Positions 46,885 to 57,083 are shown, counted from the stretch's first letter. The stretch is DNA of 64,000 nucleotides from Pedobacter cryoconitis (GCF_014200595.1 NZ_JACHCG010000004.1:1-64000); one strand, 5' to 3'. Numbers and translations are program-made. The notes: generated by a model not told the origin, from the letters alone.

Positions 46885-48051
46885 TTAATCTTTTTTAATC
46901 AGCCTTGCGATAAACATCGTATCGGCCTTATCATTGTAACCTGTAATGCTCTGCATACTTTCCAGTGTCAATGGTAAATTAGCAAGCAGGTAATCAATCA
47001 CCTCTTCATTCTCCTTCTTAAATACCGAACAGGTGATGTAAAGTAATGGTTTACCCGTTTTAAGATATTTTACAACCCGTTCTGCAATGCTCTTCTGAAG
47101 CTTCGAGAAGTAATCTATTTTATGTGCATCAAAATGAACAAGCATTTCCGGCGTGCGTCCCCAGGTTCCTGATCCCGTACAAGGTGCATCCAGGATGATC
47201 CCATCAAACACATAATCATGCAAGTCCTGATCATTATTCTGCAACAGATCCAGTACTTTTTTATGATACTTCTTAATCCCGGCAGCTTCAAAGCGTTCAT
47301 CCAGGTTATGCAGACTGTTCTCCCTGACATCACTCACCAACAACTCTATTTTAGGCTGCATATCGTGCAGCAGGAGAGACTTTCCACCAGAAGCGGCACA
47401 ACAATCCCACCAATAGTCATAAGGCTGCGGAGCGAAGAATTCACCCGTTTTCTGAGAGGATAAATCCTGAACCTGGTAATACTGATCTTCAGGTAACAGT
47501 TTCTCCAGCTTCGTTCCGTTGGGTAAAGCCAGTGTTTTTTCACTGATTTCCTTCACAGCTACTTCTGCCGCAACCAGTAAATCGAAGATTTTTTTATGAT
47601 GTACCGCCTTAATCCTCAGAAACAAATCTGGCTGAATGAAAAATGACTGTAAGAAATCTGTAGTATCAATTCCTTCAGACAATTCAGCCGTAAAAGAAAA
47701 CACCTCCGTTAACTTAAATTTCGGAAAAGTATCTTCAACAAGTTTTAACTTCGCCTGTATCGGTAATAACAATTGCTCTTTAAACTGAGGCAGGTAATGA
47801 TTGATCATCAGACTCTCCGTTTGATTACACAGGAAATCTGCGATGGCAAGGCGTAATAACTGCTTTTCTTTTTTCAGTGCCTGTCCCAAACGGAAATAGC
47901 TATACAGATAGCGGGTTACCCAGCGTCTGTCTGACGAGCCCATTTGCTTGTGCTGTTTAAAATAAGTAAACAGGAACCTGTGCAAAGGTAAAACCCCATC
48001 ATATTGCTTGAAGACATCCTCAAAGGAACGGATCTGATATTCTAATTTCAT
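46885..48051 (-). CDS. RsmB/NOP family rRNA (cytosine-C5) methyltransferase
   Basis: A 388-residue RNA m5C methyltransferase, like E. coli RsmB, which modifies 16S rRNA. The N-terminal ~170 residues are helical. The Rossmann SAM-binding domain has DCCAASGGKSLLL (motif I), ILDAPCTGSGTW (motif IV with the resolving Cys) and LLYITCSVFKKEN (motif VI with the catalytic Cys). Target base not proven. Downstream of the periplasmic-binding lipoprotein on the same strand, 33 bp apart. Confidence 0.88.
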   Translation of the reverse strand: MKLEYQIRSFEDVFKQYDGVLPLHRFLFTYFKQHKQMGSSDRRWVTRYLYSYFRLGQALKKEKQLLRLAIADFLCNQTESLMINHYLPQFKEQLLLPIQAKLKLVEDTFPKFKLTEVFSFTAELSEGIDTTDFLQSFFIQPDLFLRIKAVHHKKIFDLLVAAEVAVKEISEKTLALPNGTKLEKLLPEDQYYQVQDLSSQKTGEFFAPQPYDYWWDCCAASGGKSLLLHDMQPKIELLVSDVRENSLHNLDERFEAAGIKKYHKKVLDLLQNNDQDLHDYVFDGIILDAPCTGSGTWGRTPEMLVHFDAHKIDYFSKLQKSIAERVVKYLKTGKPLLYITCSVFKKENEEVIDYLLANLPLTLESMQSITGYNDKADTMFIARLIKKD

Positions 48052-48084
48052 TCGGTATTTATTGTTTCAGCAGTAGATTAAACC

Positions 48085-49320
48085 TTATTCTATCGGGTTT
48101 AATGCAAAGTTTTTATATTCCAATAAGAACAAACTGGTATTGATATAACCCAGTTTATCATCTTTGATAAAGCGGAAAGAGTTTTCTAATCCGTCATAAT
48201 GCTCCTGCGTCAGATGCTTCAGATAACCAGCACCATGCTCAGCGAACAATTTCCCGAAGAAAAACCCAACATCAAATCCTTTAAAAGAGTATTCCGCAGG
48301 CTCAAACTTGTTAAGCTGACGGTATTTTCTTACAAAATTAATGACATCCCGGCTCTTATAATCTACAAAATAAGAAGTGGTAATTTTGGTACGCAGCAAC
48401 TGTAATTTCTCTATATTATAATTTTGCTTGCCCCAGTTCGGATGGCCAAACAATTCAATATTGCTGCCCGCAGTTTTCATCTTTGCCAGCTTATCTATGC
48501 TGCCTACTACAAAGGCCCTGTCAGCCGAAGAAATCAGCACCGCATATTGTTTACCGGGAACCATTTTCGTTTCCATGGCAAATACAGAAGCATACTCCTG
48601 AAAAATATAACGTGAACCTCTGCCCTTCTGGAAATAATCACGCAATGGATTGCCTAATACTTCATCTGCGGATTTCTTTGGATTGATCAGCACAACTATT
48701 GCTTTTCCCGGATCATACTCTCTTCTGATATAATCACCAATTTTATCTGCATGCAGATCAATATTATTGACAATAGAGATCAGGTTTGGATTATTGAATT
48801 CATCAGGATGTGTAGCCGCCAGAGGCGAAACCACAGGAATATTATTGGCAATAGAATAATTGGTAATAAACTTAACCCCATCAGGAAATACAGGGCCGAT
48901 AATTAAGTTTGTACCTGCCAGCTGACCCGACTTCAGTAAAGAAGTAATCTGAACATTATTATCACGCGTGTCCAGCACCTTTACCTTAAAGTTCATACCG
49001 GCAGCGGCAGCAGAGTCGATCCCCATTTTAAAGCCCTGATAAAAATCAATGGCCATCGCAGACTTTTCCATTTCAGCTTTATTACCAGCTTTAATTCTGG
49101 CACTGTTCAGGTTAAGCGGGATCAGCAAAGAAATATTGGCCTCAGTGAATTTCTTCTCTGAGGCTGCATCCTTTTTGTCTTCTTTATTTCCGATTTCTTT
49201 TTTAGGTGACTTATTTGTCCTGGTCTTTGGCGAACAGGCCGCCAGGCAGAAACAAATAAATAGCAGACACCAGAATCTATTCCCACTCAATCGTTGCAGG
49301 TGGTTTTGAACTAATATCAT
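48085..49320 (-). CDS. Periplasmic-binding-like lipoprotein (ABC substrate-binding fold)
   Basis: A lipoprotein of about 400 residues with a Peripla_BP_6-like fold. The lipobox is CFCLAACS. Then a Lys/Glu-rich linker, [14 protein letters not shown] and the two lobes ([41 protein letters not shown]) follow. No transporter genes adjoin. Related Bacteroidota genes beside guaA often carry an N-terminal LysM domain; none is seen here. The start is uncertain: ATG at 49320 or TTG at 49290 both overlap guaA; the longest open start at 49377 runs further into guaA and is unlikely. Confidence 0.7.
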   Translation of the reverse strand: MILVQNHLQRLSGNRFWCLLFICFCLAACSPKTRTNKSPKKEIGNKEDKKDAASEKKFTEANISLLIPLNLNSARIKAGNKAEMEKSAMAIDFYQGFKMGIDSAAAAGMNFKVKVLDTRDNNVQITSLLKSGQLAGTNLIIGPVFPDGVKFITNYSIANNIPVVSPLAATHPDEFNNPNLISIVNNIDLHADKIGDYIRREYDPGKAIVVLINPKKSADEVLGNPLRDYFQKGRGSRYIFQEYASVFAMETKMVPGKQYAVLISSADRAFVVGSIDKLAKMKTAGSNIELFGHPNWGKQNYNIEKLQLLRTKITTSYFVDYKSRDVINFVRKYRQLNKFEPAEYSFKGFDVGFFFGKLFAEHGAGYLKHLTQEHYDGLENSFRFIKDDKLGYINTSLFLLEYKNFALNPIE

Positions 49321-50806
49321 ATACGACCCTATTAATACCTTTGACTTTATTGATGATTTCATTAGAAATTTTCGCAAGAACCGGGTAAGGCAAATGACAC
49401 CAGTCGGCAGTCATCCCATCCACAGATTCCACAGCACGAAGACAGATTACGTTTTCGTAAGTACGTTCATCGCCCATTACACCTACCGATTGAACCGGAA
49501 GGAATATAGCTCCTGCCTGCCAAACCTGGTCGTATAAACCTGCCTCTTTAAGATTATTAATATAGATAGCGTCAGCTTCCTGAAGGATAGCTACTTTTTC
49601 TTCGGTCACATCACCCAGAATACGAATCGCTAAACCTGGTCCCGGGAAAGGGTGACGGCCTAAGATAAATGCTTCTAAACCTAATGACTTACCTACTCTT
49701 CTTACTTCATCTTTAAATAAAGTATTCAAAGGTTCCACGACTTTAAGTTTCATGAAATCTGGTAAACCACCAACGTTATGGTGAGATTTAATAGTTGCTG
49801 AAGGGCCTTTTACAGAAATTGACTCAATGACATCAGGATAGATTGTACCCTGTGCAAGCCATTTTACATCCTGTACTTCATGCGCTGCATCATCAAATAC
49901 TTCGATGAATACACGGCCTATAGCTTTACGTTTCAGCTCAGGATCTTTAATACCAGCAAGCTGACTTAAAAAACGGTCCTTTGCATCAACACCTTTAATA
50001 TTTAAACCTAAATGTTTGTATTGTTCCAGAACCGCAGCATACTCATCTTTACGTAATAAGCCGTTGTCTACAAAAATACAGTGGAGGTTAGTTCCGATAG
50101 CTTTGTGTAAAAGAATTGCTGCAACACTTGAATCCACACCACCAGAAAGACCTAAAACAACTTTATCGTCGCCTAATTTCTCTTTCAAAGCAGCAATGGT
50201 AGTTTCAACAAAAGCATCCGCAGTCCAGTTCTGGCTGCAACCACAAATATCTACCAGGAAGTTTTCCAGTAATTGTTTTCCATCCGTGCTGTGTGTTACT
50301 TCAGGGTGGAACTGAATGGCATAAGTATCCGAGTTTTTTACATGGAAACCGGCAACTTTTACACTGTCAGTACTTGCTATGATCTCAAAATTTTCAGGAA
50401 CCACAGTAATGGTATCACCATGTGACATCCAGACCTGAGAATTTAAATCTATATTTTTTAATAATTTACTGGTTGACTGAACGAAATTCAGATTTGCTCT
50501 TCCATATTCACGTGTTGAAGAAGGCTGAACTTCACCGCCTGAATGCTGTGCAAGATATTGTGCACCGTAACAAACAGCCAGCACCGGAAATTTCTGATGA
50601 AAGCGTGTTAAATCAATTTGAGGTGCATCTTCCTGACGCACAGAGTATGGGCTACCTGAAAAGATAATACCTTTAACATCTGATAAGGTTTCCGGAATAT
50701 TATTAAATGGATGTATTTCGCAATAAACATTTAGCTCACGCACCCTGCGGGCTATCAATTGTGTGAATTGAGATCCAAAATCGATAATGATGATTTTTTC
50801 TAGCAT
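49277..50806 (-). CDS. guaA: GMP synthase (glutamine-hydrolysing)
   Basis: A 509-residue enzyme for the last step of GMP synthesis: XMP to GMP with glutamine as the nitrogen donor. The N-terminal glutaminase domain has [10 protein letters not shown] at the start, catalytic Cys in [12 protein letters not shown] and HPEVTHS; the PP-loop ATP site is GLSGGVDSS (about 220); the C-terminal dimer domain ends [17 protein letters not shown]. The ATG at 50806 is preferred: the upstream TTG at 50812 adds only two residues. A TAACTTTG element lies just before it. Encoded next to dCMP deaminase. Confidence 0.95.
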   Translation of the reverse strand: MLEKIIIIDFGSQFTQLIARRVRELNVYCEIHPFNNIPETLSDVKGIIFSGSPYSVRQEDAPQIDLTRFHQKFPVLAVCYGAQYLAQHSGGEVQPSSTREYGRANLNFVQSTSKLLKNIDLNSQVWMSHGDTITVVPENFEIIASTDSVKVAGFHVKNSDTYAIQFHPEVTHSTDGKQLLENFLVDICGCSQNWTADAFVETTIAALKEKLGDDKVVLGLSGGVDSSVAAILLHKAIGTNLHCIFVDNGLLRKDEYAAVLEQYKHLGLNIKGVDAKDRFLSQLAGIKDPELKRKAIGRVFIEVFDDAAHEVQDVKWLAQGTIYPDVIESISVKGPSATIKSHHNVGGLPDFMKLKVVEPLNTLFKDEVRRVGKSLGLEAFILGRHPFPGPGLAIRILGDVTEEKVAILQEADAIYINNLKEAGLYDQVWQAGAIFLPVQSVGVMGDERTYENVICLRAVESVDGMTADWCHLPYPVLAKISNEIINKVKGINRVVYDISSKPPATIEWE

Positions 50807-50814
50807 GGCCAAAG

Positions 50815-51267
50815 TTAGTATTTATTCACTTCAACACCGAATCTTTTTAAGAAATCCACACCCTCATCGCTCGGCAGCCCTTTGTAAGCTGCATAAGAGT
50901 CTTTAAAATAAACAACTTTTATCCCTGACGAAAGGATTAATCGTGCACACGCAATACAAGGAGAAAGCGTCGTATATAATGTTGATCCTTCAATCTTTGA
51001 CCCATTTCTGGAGGCATATAAAATCGCGTTTTCTTCTGCATGCAAGGCTAGCGAACAACTCCCTCTGGAATCTTTTTCACAGCCTGTATCCGGCCATTCC
51101 TCATCACAATTATGTGTACCCGATGGCGGCCCGTTATACCCGATAGAAATGATCCGGGTATCTTTTGTCAATACAGCACCTACCTGTGCCCTTACACAAT
51201 GAGATCTGGCGGCAAGATCTACCGCCAGATTCATATAAATATCATTAAAACCAGGTTTAACTGTCAT
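50815..51267 (-). CDS. Deoxycytidylate (dCMP) deaminase family protein
   Basis: A 150-residue zinc-dependent deaminase converting dCMP to dUMP for thymidylate synthesis. Zinc ligands are in HAEENAI and PCIACARL (HAE and PCxxC). [12 protein letters not shown] and the second Cys-rich stretch [11 protein letters not shown] are typical of the ComEB/dCMP deaminase type. The ATG at 51267 ([20 protein letters not shown]) lies 4 bp from the end of the transporter gene; a start at 51309 would overlap it and is less likely. guaA follows immediately. Confidence 0.9.
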   Translation of the reverse strand: MTVKPGFNDIYMNLAVDLAARSHCVRAQVGAVLTKDTRIISIGYNGPPSGTHNCDEEWPDTGCEKDSRGSCSLALHAEENAILYASRNGSKIEGSTLYTTLSPCIACARLILSSGIKVVYFKDSYAAYKGLPSDEGVDFLKRFGVEVNKY

Positions 51268-51271
51268 AAAA

Positions 51272-52879
51272 TTAGTGACCCCCTTCTGCTTCGATATGTT
51301 CAACATCAATTCCTTGTCTCTTCAATACCGAACTCACTTTCCATGCAAAGAATATCAGGTAAACAAACCCAAACAACGGGATAATATAAGAATGGTGGAT
51401 ACCATGTGTATCTGCTAATTGTCCCTGTACCGGTGGTAAAATAGCACCACCTAAGATCATCATAATCAGGAATGATGAACCCTGGCTTGTATATTTACCT
51501 AATCCTGTAATTGATAAGGCAAAGATAGAAGGCCACATAATTGAACAGCATAAACCACCACTGATAAACGCAAATGTCGCAACCTCACCTGTAGTCATTA
51601 AACCAACAAGCATACAAATTACGCCTAACGTGGCGAAAATAGCCAGTGTTTTAGCTGGTTTCTCCTGACCAAGGAAAAATCCTACGATCAATACCGCTAC
51701 ACAAACACCATAGATATATAAGTTACCTACATCTGTACCTGTAAAATGGTTCACTAAAAGAATCACGCCAAAGGCTACAAAAGGGACAACAACAGTTAAT
51801 ATGTTCTTTGTAATTTTTGATAAATTAAAGGCACTCACCGCCCCCGTCCAACGACCAATCATCATACTTCCCCAATATAAAGCTATATAAGGTTTAATCG
51901 CAGACTCAGGGAAGCCACCAAACTCTTTGAGGTGAAGTAAAGCACCTAAATTACTTTGGATCGTTACCTCAACCCCTACATAAGTAAAGATTGCGATCAT
52001 TCCCATAATCAGCTGAGGATATTGCATTGCACCCCATTGATTTCCATTCTCTTTCTTTTTAAGCAGTACAAAGATCAATGCACCGATAATAATAGCCAGT
52101 GAAGAGTATACAAAGTTTGCTTCAGGCAAGTTCGTTAAACCAGCTAGCGGTTTAGCTGCAAGTACCATTAAAAATCCAAGGATAATTACTAAAAGCGGCC
52201 CGTTTGATTTTGGACTGGCTTCCATCGTTTCTTTACTGGTTACTTCAGGTAATTTAGTGATGGCATAGAAACCAGCAACTAATAAGAATAATCCTGAAAG
52301 GGCATAGTATAAGGTAGTAATTGAAGAAATCTCTACTGTTTTTGCTACTGCATCACTTGCAGAACCAAATAGTACCAGACTCACAATAACCGGGCCCATC
52401 AAACCACCAAAGTTATTTACTCCACCTGCAAGATTAAGGCGGTGTGTTCCGCTTTCTGGCGCACCCAGGGCCACCACAAATGGTTGCGCCGCTGTTTGCT
52501 GTAAAGAGAAACCTATTGCAATGACGAAAAAGGCGATTAAAATGAAAAAGAATGATCCTGAATGAACAGCAGGAACCATTAACAGGGCACCACCGGCAGA
52601 AACAATCAAACCAAGGATAATCCCTTTTTTGTAACCTATTTTGTTTAGGATATCTACTTTACTTGCCTGAGAGGCAAAGTATAAAATCAATGAACCAATA
52701 AAGTATCCGCCATAGAACGTAAAGTCAATCAGTTGAGATTCAAATTGTGTGAGGTTGAAATGTGACTTACAGAAAGGTATAAAGATACCATTCGATGCGG
52801 CCACGAAGCCCCAGAAAAAGAACACGGTGATGATCGAATACAACGCCGTTCCATAGTTTTGTTGTTTTTGGTTTTCCAT
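51272..52879 (-). CDS. FucP-like MFS sugar transporter
   Basis: A 535-residue transporter of the fucose:proton symporter group within the MFS, with 12 membrane helices. [20 protein letters not shown] is the first helix; [14 protein letters not shown] [10 protein letters not shown] and [13 protein letters not shown] are conserved in FucP and GluP. It is about 100 residues longer than E. coli FucP (438), due to a central loop with extra helices. It probably imports a hexose or deoxyhexose. The dCMP deaminase gene starts 4 bp after its end. The promoter lies beside two palindromes at 52956 and 53005. Confidence 0.85.
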   Translation of the reverse strand: MENQKQQNYGTALYSIITVFFFWGFVAASNGIFIPFCKSHFNLTQFESQLIDFTFYGGYFIGSLILYFASQASKVDILNKIGYKKGIILGLIVSAGGALLMVPAVHSGSFFFILIAFFVIAIGFSLQQTAAQPFVVALGAPESGTHRLNLAGGVNNFGGLMGPVIVSLVLFGSASDAVAKTVEISSITTLYYALSGLFLLVAGFYAITKLPEVTSKETMEASPKSNGPLLVIILGFLMVLAAKPLAGLTNLPEANFVYSSLAIIIGALIFVLLKKKENGNQWGAMQYPQLIMGMIAIFTYVGVEVTIQSNLGALLHLKEFGGFPESAIKPYIALYWGSMMIGRWTGAVSAFNLSKITKNILTVVVPFVAFGVILLVNHFTGTDVGNLYIYGVCVAVLIVGFFLGQEKPAKTLAIFATLGVICMLVGLMTTGEVATFAFISGGLCCSIMWPSIFALSITGLGKYTSQGSSFLIMMILGGAILPPVQGQLADTHGIHHSYIIPLFGFVYLIFFAWKVSSVLKRQGIDVEHIEAEGGH

Positions 52880-52955
52880 TGATTATGCAAGTTTTTTTTT
52901 GGTTGTTTGAAACTATCTTGTGCTTAGGATTGTTCCATATAATTATAGTCAGGAT

Positions 52956-52980
52956 ATTATCAATACTTAGTGTCGATAAT
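52956..52980. promoter_or_regulatory. Palindrome ATTATC-N13-GATAAT in the fucP-lysE divergent region
   Basis: A 25-bp imperfect dyad, symmetric at 20 of 25 positions, located 77 bp upstream of the sugar transporter start. Its length and form fit a LacI-, GntR- or AraC-type operator. No regulator gene adjoins. Confidence 0.4.
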
Positions 52981-53004
52981 ACAAGGCATAAACATAATTA
53001 AAAT

Positions 53005-53025
53005 ATTGTGTATAGTGTATACAAT
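53005..53025. promoter_or_regulatory. Palindrome ATTGTGTATAGTGTATACAAT
   Basis: A 21-bp imperfect dyad with arms ATTGT/ACAAT and TGTATAC-like core, reminiscent of GntR-type operators. It lies 126 bp upstream of the transporter and 72 bp upstream of the LysE gene. Confidence 0.4.
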
Positions 53026-53096
53026 AAATGAAGCAAAAAAAATAGGCGGTATTATACTTTAAAATCAGATATTAGCGCCAAATATATGTGAGTTGA

Positions 53097-53723
53097 ATGA
53101 TTGAAGCAATATTACAGGGGATTGGTGCGGGTATTTTGTTTTCGTTTTTAACGGGCCCGGTGTTCTTTTCCATGATCAAAACCAGCATTGAAAAAGGCTT
53201 TAAAGCTGGTTTTTCTTTGGCCATCGGAGTGATTTTAAGTGACATTATATTTATTAGTCTAACGATCTTCAGTTCGCAGTTTGTGGATTATAATGCAGAT
53301 TATAATCAATACATCGGCATAATCGGAGGTCTTTTCCTTTTGGGAGTCGGTCTGTATTACCTGATCAACAAGGTCACGGTCAATTATGAGACTTCCGAAA
53401 TTGTAAAGGTGCGCAAACGCGGATATATCATTAAAGGATTTCTGATGTGCCTGTTATCCCCTACTACTTTAATGTTCTGGATCATGGTGGGTGGTATAGT
53501 ATCTGGTCAGCTGCATTATGCGATGGCCGAAAAAGTCGTATTCTTCGTAGTAGCTATGTGTACCCAGCTTTTCGTAGACTTTATTAAAACGTATTATGCT
53601 GCTAAATTAAGATACCGGATTAAGGAAAAAAATATCAAGATCCTGAACAGGATTGCGGGTGCTGTCATCATTATTTTCGCAATCAGATTGTTTATCGAAG
53701 TAGCGATCAAATACTACAGTTAG
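53097..53723 (+). CDS. LysE/RhtB family exporter
   Basis: A 208-residue protein with about six membrane segments. The N-terminal LFSFLTGPVFFSMIKTSIEK (about 15-34) matches the LysE/RhtB motif, where the conserved GP lies in the first helix. A second conserved segment, CLLSPTTLMFWIMVGG, is at about 119-134. Members export amino acids or their derivatives. The gene is divergent to the sugar transporter and ends at the terminator at 53837. Confidence 0.85.
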   Translation: MIEAILQGIGAGILFSFLTGPVFFSMIKTSIEKGFKAGFSLAIGVILSDIIFISLTIFSSQFVDYNADYNQYIGIIGGLFLLGVGLYYLINKVTVNYETSEIVKVRKRGYIIKGFLMCLLSPTTLMFWIMVGGIVSGQLHYAMAEKVVFFVVAMCTQLFVDFIKTYYAAKLRYRIKEKNIKILNRIAGAVIIIFAIRLFIEVAIKYYS

Positions 53724-53836
53724 TACAAAGGGTGATTTCACCCTACTCCTGCAGGCTCTCCAGTAGGCACAAATACTTAAATGGGATCCGACAATAAAAA
53801 TCAGCTAATTTCACAGAGAAAAATATGATTTCATAA

Positions 53837-53870
53837 AAAACCCCGGTACTGGTGATAGTACCGGGGTTTT
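53837..53870. terminator. Bidirectional terminator between lysE-like and purF-like genes
   Basis: AAAACCCCGGTACT (53837-53850) pairs perfectly with AGTACCGGGGTTTT (53857-53870), 6-nt loop. A-tracts and T-tracts flank it. Convergent genes end on either side. Confidence 0.88.
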
Positions 53871-53883
53871 AATTTAATCTTGC

Positions 53884-55785
53884 TTAGTAAGCTCTCTGGT
53901 TACTTCCTTCTTTCCAGTTCACAAAAGCTTTGTTAACGACTTTGTTTCCACCTGGGGTTGGATAGTTACCTGAAAAATACCAGTCACCTGTATGATTAGG
54001 GCAAGCAATATGTAAGTTATCCAGTGTCTGGTAAATTACTTCTACTTGTGCAACTGTATCAGCAGGGGTAATAATTTTTGTAATCTGTGCAGAGATCTCT
54101 TCCTGTTTGAAAGGTCTGTAGATGTCTTTTACATGGTTTACAATTTCTTCTTTCGGTAATAATAAAGAAGCTTTACATTTTTGATATACTTCTTCAATGA
54201 TATGTTCTAATCCGCGTTCTTTTAACAGCTGTATGGCTGCTTCAAAGGCTACGAACTGACCTAATTTCGACATGTCAATTCCGTAACAGTCAGGGTAACG
54301 GATTTGTGGTGCTGAAGAAACAATAATAATTTTCTTAGGGTGTAGCCTGTCGATAATCTTGATAATACTTTGTTTCAGTGTTGTTCCTCTTACAATAGAG
54401 TCATCAACTGCAACTAATGTATCTACATCGTTTTTGATTACACCGTAAGTGGTATCATAAACGTGCGCCACCATTTCTTTACGGTCAGCGTCAGCAGTAA
54501 TGAAAGTACGCAGTTTAACGTCTTTGATAGCCAGCTTTTCTACGCGTGGAGCCATAGACAGCAATTCATCAAGTTCAGCGTCTGTCAGGGTTTCTTTACG
54601 TTCAATAAGTGTCTCCTTCTGGATCTTCTTAATGTGCTTGTGTACGCCTTCTACTAAACCGTAAAATGAGATTTCAGCAGTATTTGGAATAAAAGAGAAA
54701 ACTGTATTTTTCAGATCTGAGTTTACTGCATTCAGGATCTGGTCAATCAGTAGTCTTCCTAATTGTTTTCTTTCTTTATAGATATCTGCGTCACTTCCGC
54801 GGGAGAAATAAATACGTTCGAATGAACATGCTCTTTTTTCCTGTGGTTCTCTGAAGATTTCCTGTGTTACTGTACCGTCTTTTTTAACAATCAGCGCATG
54901 TCCTGGTTTAATTTCCTGAACACTGTTAATGCCTACGTTAAATGCGGTTTGAATTGCCGGACGCTCTGAGGCTGCCACAACAATTTCATCATCCTGGTAA
55001 AAGTATGCGGGACGGATTCCTGATGGGTCACGCAGAATAAATGCGTCTCCGTTTCCTACGATTCCTGATATGGCATATCCACCATCCCAGTTTTTAGCTG
55101 AACGGGTAAGGATATTCGCGATGTTCAGGTTTTGAGAGATTTTAGCGGTAATCTCTACGTTTGATAGTCCTTCTTTTTTGTAAGTATCAAAAAGTTCCTG
55201 ATTCTCGTCGTCAAGGAAGTGACCGATTTTTTCTAATACGGTAACGGTATCAGCTTGTTCTTTCGGGTGTTGTCCGAGTTCGTATAATTGCTCTAGTAAT
55301 TCATCAACGTTAGTCATGTTGAAGTTACCTGCAATAACAAGGTTACGTGTCATCCAGTTGTTCTGACGAAGGAAGGGGTGACAGTTCTCTATACTGTTCT
55401 GACCATGTGTTCCGTAGCGAAGGTGTCCTAACAATACCTCTCCTATGAAGCTCACATTTTGTTTCAGCCATTCTGCATCCTGCATGAGTTCAGGTGTCTC
55501 ATTTTGAATGTCTGCAAATTTACCCTGTACATATCCGAAGATATCTGCAACGGCATTCTGTGCCATCGACCTGTAACGGCTGATGTACCGGTGACCTGGT
55601 TTTACATCTAATTTGATTGTTGCAATTCCTGCGCCGTCCTGCCCTCTGTTGTGTTGTTTCTCCATCAAAAGGTATAGTTTGTTCAGTCCGTAAAGGGCTG
55701 TACCATACTTTTCCTGGTAGAATGAGAGAGGTTTTAAAAGACGGATAAAAGCAATTCCGCACTCGTGTTTTATCTGGTCACTCAT
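53884..55785 (-). CDS. PurF-like class II glutamine amidotransferase/phosphoribosyltransferase
   Basis: A 633-residue protein, about 130-150 residues longer than canonical PurF. The N-terminal glutaminase has Cys9 in HECGIAF, HNRGQDGAGIA, LLGHLRYGTHGQ and AGNFNMTN; the PRPP loop is TLVAVDDSIVRGTTLKQS. Processing of eight residues would expose Cys9. Two normal PurF features, the VPDSS-type and NRYVGRTF-type substrate segments, are not seen and are replaced by FIPNTAEISFYGL and ITADADRKEM. It may be a paralogue with a different acceptor. The function in purine synthesis is therefore uncertain. -7 element TAAATTTG at 55805. Confidence 0.8.
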   Translation of the reverse strand: MSDQIKHECGIAFIRLLKPLSFYQEKYGTALYGLNKLYLLMEKQHNRGQDGAGIATIKLDVKPGHRYISRYRSMAQNAVADIFGYVQGKFADIQNETPELMQDAEWLKQNVSFIGEVLLGHLRYGTHGQNSIENCHPFLRQNNWMTRNLVIAGNFNMTNVDELLEQLYELGQHPKEQADTVTVLEKIGHFLDDENQELFDTYKKEGLSNVEITAKISQNLNIANILTRSAKNWDGGYAISGIVGNGDAFILRDPSGIRPAYFYQDDEIVVAASERPAIQTAFNVGINSVQEIKPGHALIVKKDGTVTQEIFREPQEKRACSFERIYFSRGSDADIYKERKQLGRLLIDQILNAVNSDLKNTVFSFIPNTAEISFYGLVEGVHKHIKKIQKETLIERKETLTDAELDELLSMAPRVEKLAIKDVKLRTFITADADRKEMVAHVYDTTYGVIKNDVDTLVAVDDSIVRGTTLKQSIIKIIDRLHPKKIIIVSSAPQIRYPDCYGIDMSKLGQFVAFEAAIQLLKERGLEHIIEEVYQKCKASLLLPKEEIVNHVKDIYRPFKQEEISAQITKIITPADTVAQVEVIYQTLDNLHIACPNHTGDWYFSGNYPTPGGNKVVNKAFVNWKEGSNQRAY

Positions 55786-55804
55786 TTGTTTGTGGTTTGA
55801 GCCG

Positions 55805-55812
55805 CAAATTTA
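55805..55812 (-). promoter_or_regulatory. -7 element TAAATTTG of the purF-like gene
   Basis: On the minus strand TAAATTTG lies 19 bp upstream of the ATG. The -33 region (TTC about 17-18 nt upstream) is only a weak match. Confidence 0.5.
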
Positions 55813-55863
55813 CCTTTAATAAAAATCAGAACCTAGCTAAAAATACATTCTTTCATCAGCGAA

Positions 55864-56032
55864 ATGTATGTTTTTGGGGGTGATGTAAAGGATATGGGGG
55901 AAATAAAGACAGGCTATGTTCGAGCTGGAAATTCCTTAGGCCCGAAGAGGGCAAAGAAAATTTAGGCTCTTCACATTAGCATGACTTTATTTCCCCCATA
56001 TTCCACATAGGTAAAATGTAAAAAACATACAT
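55864..56032. terminator. Compound hairpin H3: nested inverted repeats with inner GCCC-TCTTC-GGGC
   Basis: Outer arms ATGTATGTTTTT (55864-55875) and AAAAACATACAT (56021-56032) pair. Inside, ATATGGGGGAAATAAAG (55892-55908) pairs perfectly with 55985-56001. The 76-nt loop between contains the same inner hairpin as H2, read on the minus strand (GCCCTCTTCGGGCC). It is upstream of the purF-like gene and not at a gene's end, so it is not a simple terminator. Confidence 0.75.
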
Positions 56033-56139
56033 GTGGTGAGAAAGGATTGTAGTTTTAGAGACGGCCTTTACTTTATTCTGCGGACATCTGTTTGTTGGCG
56101 TGTTAATAGGCGGAAAATTAAGAAGAAGCATAGCTGAGA
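56033..56139. other. Short non-coding stretch between hairpin H3 and tandem repeats
   Basis: About 100 bp with no gene, RNA or promoter recognised. Confidence 0.4.
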
Positions 56140-56381
56140 AACATTAAGAAGAAACTAAATGGAGAAATATACTGGAAACATACCGGAGAAACGTGATAAA
56201 GAAATCAGGAAGAAACTTTGCGGAGAAGCGTGCCAGAGAAATATACTGGAAAAGCATAGCGGACAACTGTGATGATGAAATCAGGAAGAAACTTTGCGGA
56301 GAAGTGTGCCAGAGAAATATACTAGAGAAGTATAGCGGACAACCGTAATGATGAAATTAAGAAGAAACTTTGCGGAGAAGC
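56140..56381. repeat. 76-bp tandem repeat array
   Basis: The unit starts AAATCAGGAAGAAACTTTGC, then GGAGAAGCGTGCCAGAGAAA and continues to GTGATGATG. Copies begin at 56202, 56278 and 56354, each 76 bp apart; the last is truncated. A decayed copy lies before the first. The unit is not a multiple of 3 and contains no long open frame. Confidence 0.85.
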
Positions 56382-56405
56382 TTAGTATAGAAAAGTTTAA
56401 TAATG

Positions 56406-57083
56406 TTAAAAAAACATACTAAAGTCATGTATTAAAAAATTGTTTTTCATCAGAATGTGGGGATAAACTTTATGTTTTATTTGATGCTTATGGATCAGAT
56501 ATGGCAGGCTCAACTGATCTTGAATGGAATAAAGAGTGTTATGCAGAAACCAGTCAGTCATCATATTATAGTTTTTGTTTTGAACCAACCGGTTGGAATA
56601 CATAAAACATCCGCCGGCAAACAGGGTATTATCTATAAAGGTTTCATCGGATAAGTAAAGTTCTACCTGCTCGTTGATTGATTCACCTTCGTAACAATCA
56701 ATCATATATTTAACCCCCTGACTCATTTTCAGGTTTATGTAATCAAGTTCATCTTTAATAGAATTTCTTTTAGTATGGGCAAATAAAAACAGGTCATAAT
56801 CTTCGTTTACAAATTCCATCATATGCTCAACAAAGCCATCTAATATGGTAAAGGTGGAATCTACCCATATGTAATAATCAAAATCAGGTGCATCCTGCCA
56901 CCCCATCATCTTTGGAATCTTACCTTTCAATCTGGGGTGCAGGCTATTTACCCTGGACTGTGTATTACTATCATTATAGCATGCTTTAAAAAAGGAATAA
57001 TCGTTATTTGAGAGGGAATGCTCTATTACAAGCTCTTTAGTATTTCCACCAAAAGCCGCAGTAATTAATAGTATGTTCTTCAT
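56406..57083 (-). CDS. Glycosyltransferase-like protein (DUF616-like)
   Basis: A 225-residue cytosolic protein. The segment KIPKMMGWQDAPDFDYYIWV followed by DST at about 55-77 resembles the DUF616/TOD1-type glycosyltransferase domain, which has a GT-A fold and an acidic D-x-D-like motif after the IWV. Late residues EQVELYLSDETFIDN and FAGGCFMYSNR fit a nucleotide-sugar transferase. It stands alone without other sugar genes, and its upstream region is A/T-rich. The assignment is tentative. Confidence 0.55.
   Translation of the reverse strand: MKNILLITAAFGGNTKELVIEHSLSNNDYSFFKACYNDSNTQSRVNSLHPRLKGKIPKMMGWQDAPDFDYYIWVDSTFTILDGFVEHMMEFVNEDYDLFLFAHTKRNSIKDELDYINLKMSQGVKYMIDCYEGESINEQVELYLSDETFIDNTLFAGGCFMYSNRLVQNKNYNMMTDWFLHNTLYSIQDQLSLPYLIHKHQIKHKVYPHILMKNNFLIHDFSMFF

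Noticed and set aside
49321-49377. Longest start for the binding-protein lipoprotein
   Set aside because: It extends far into guaA and moves the lipobox away from the N-terminus.
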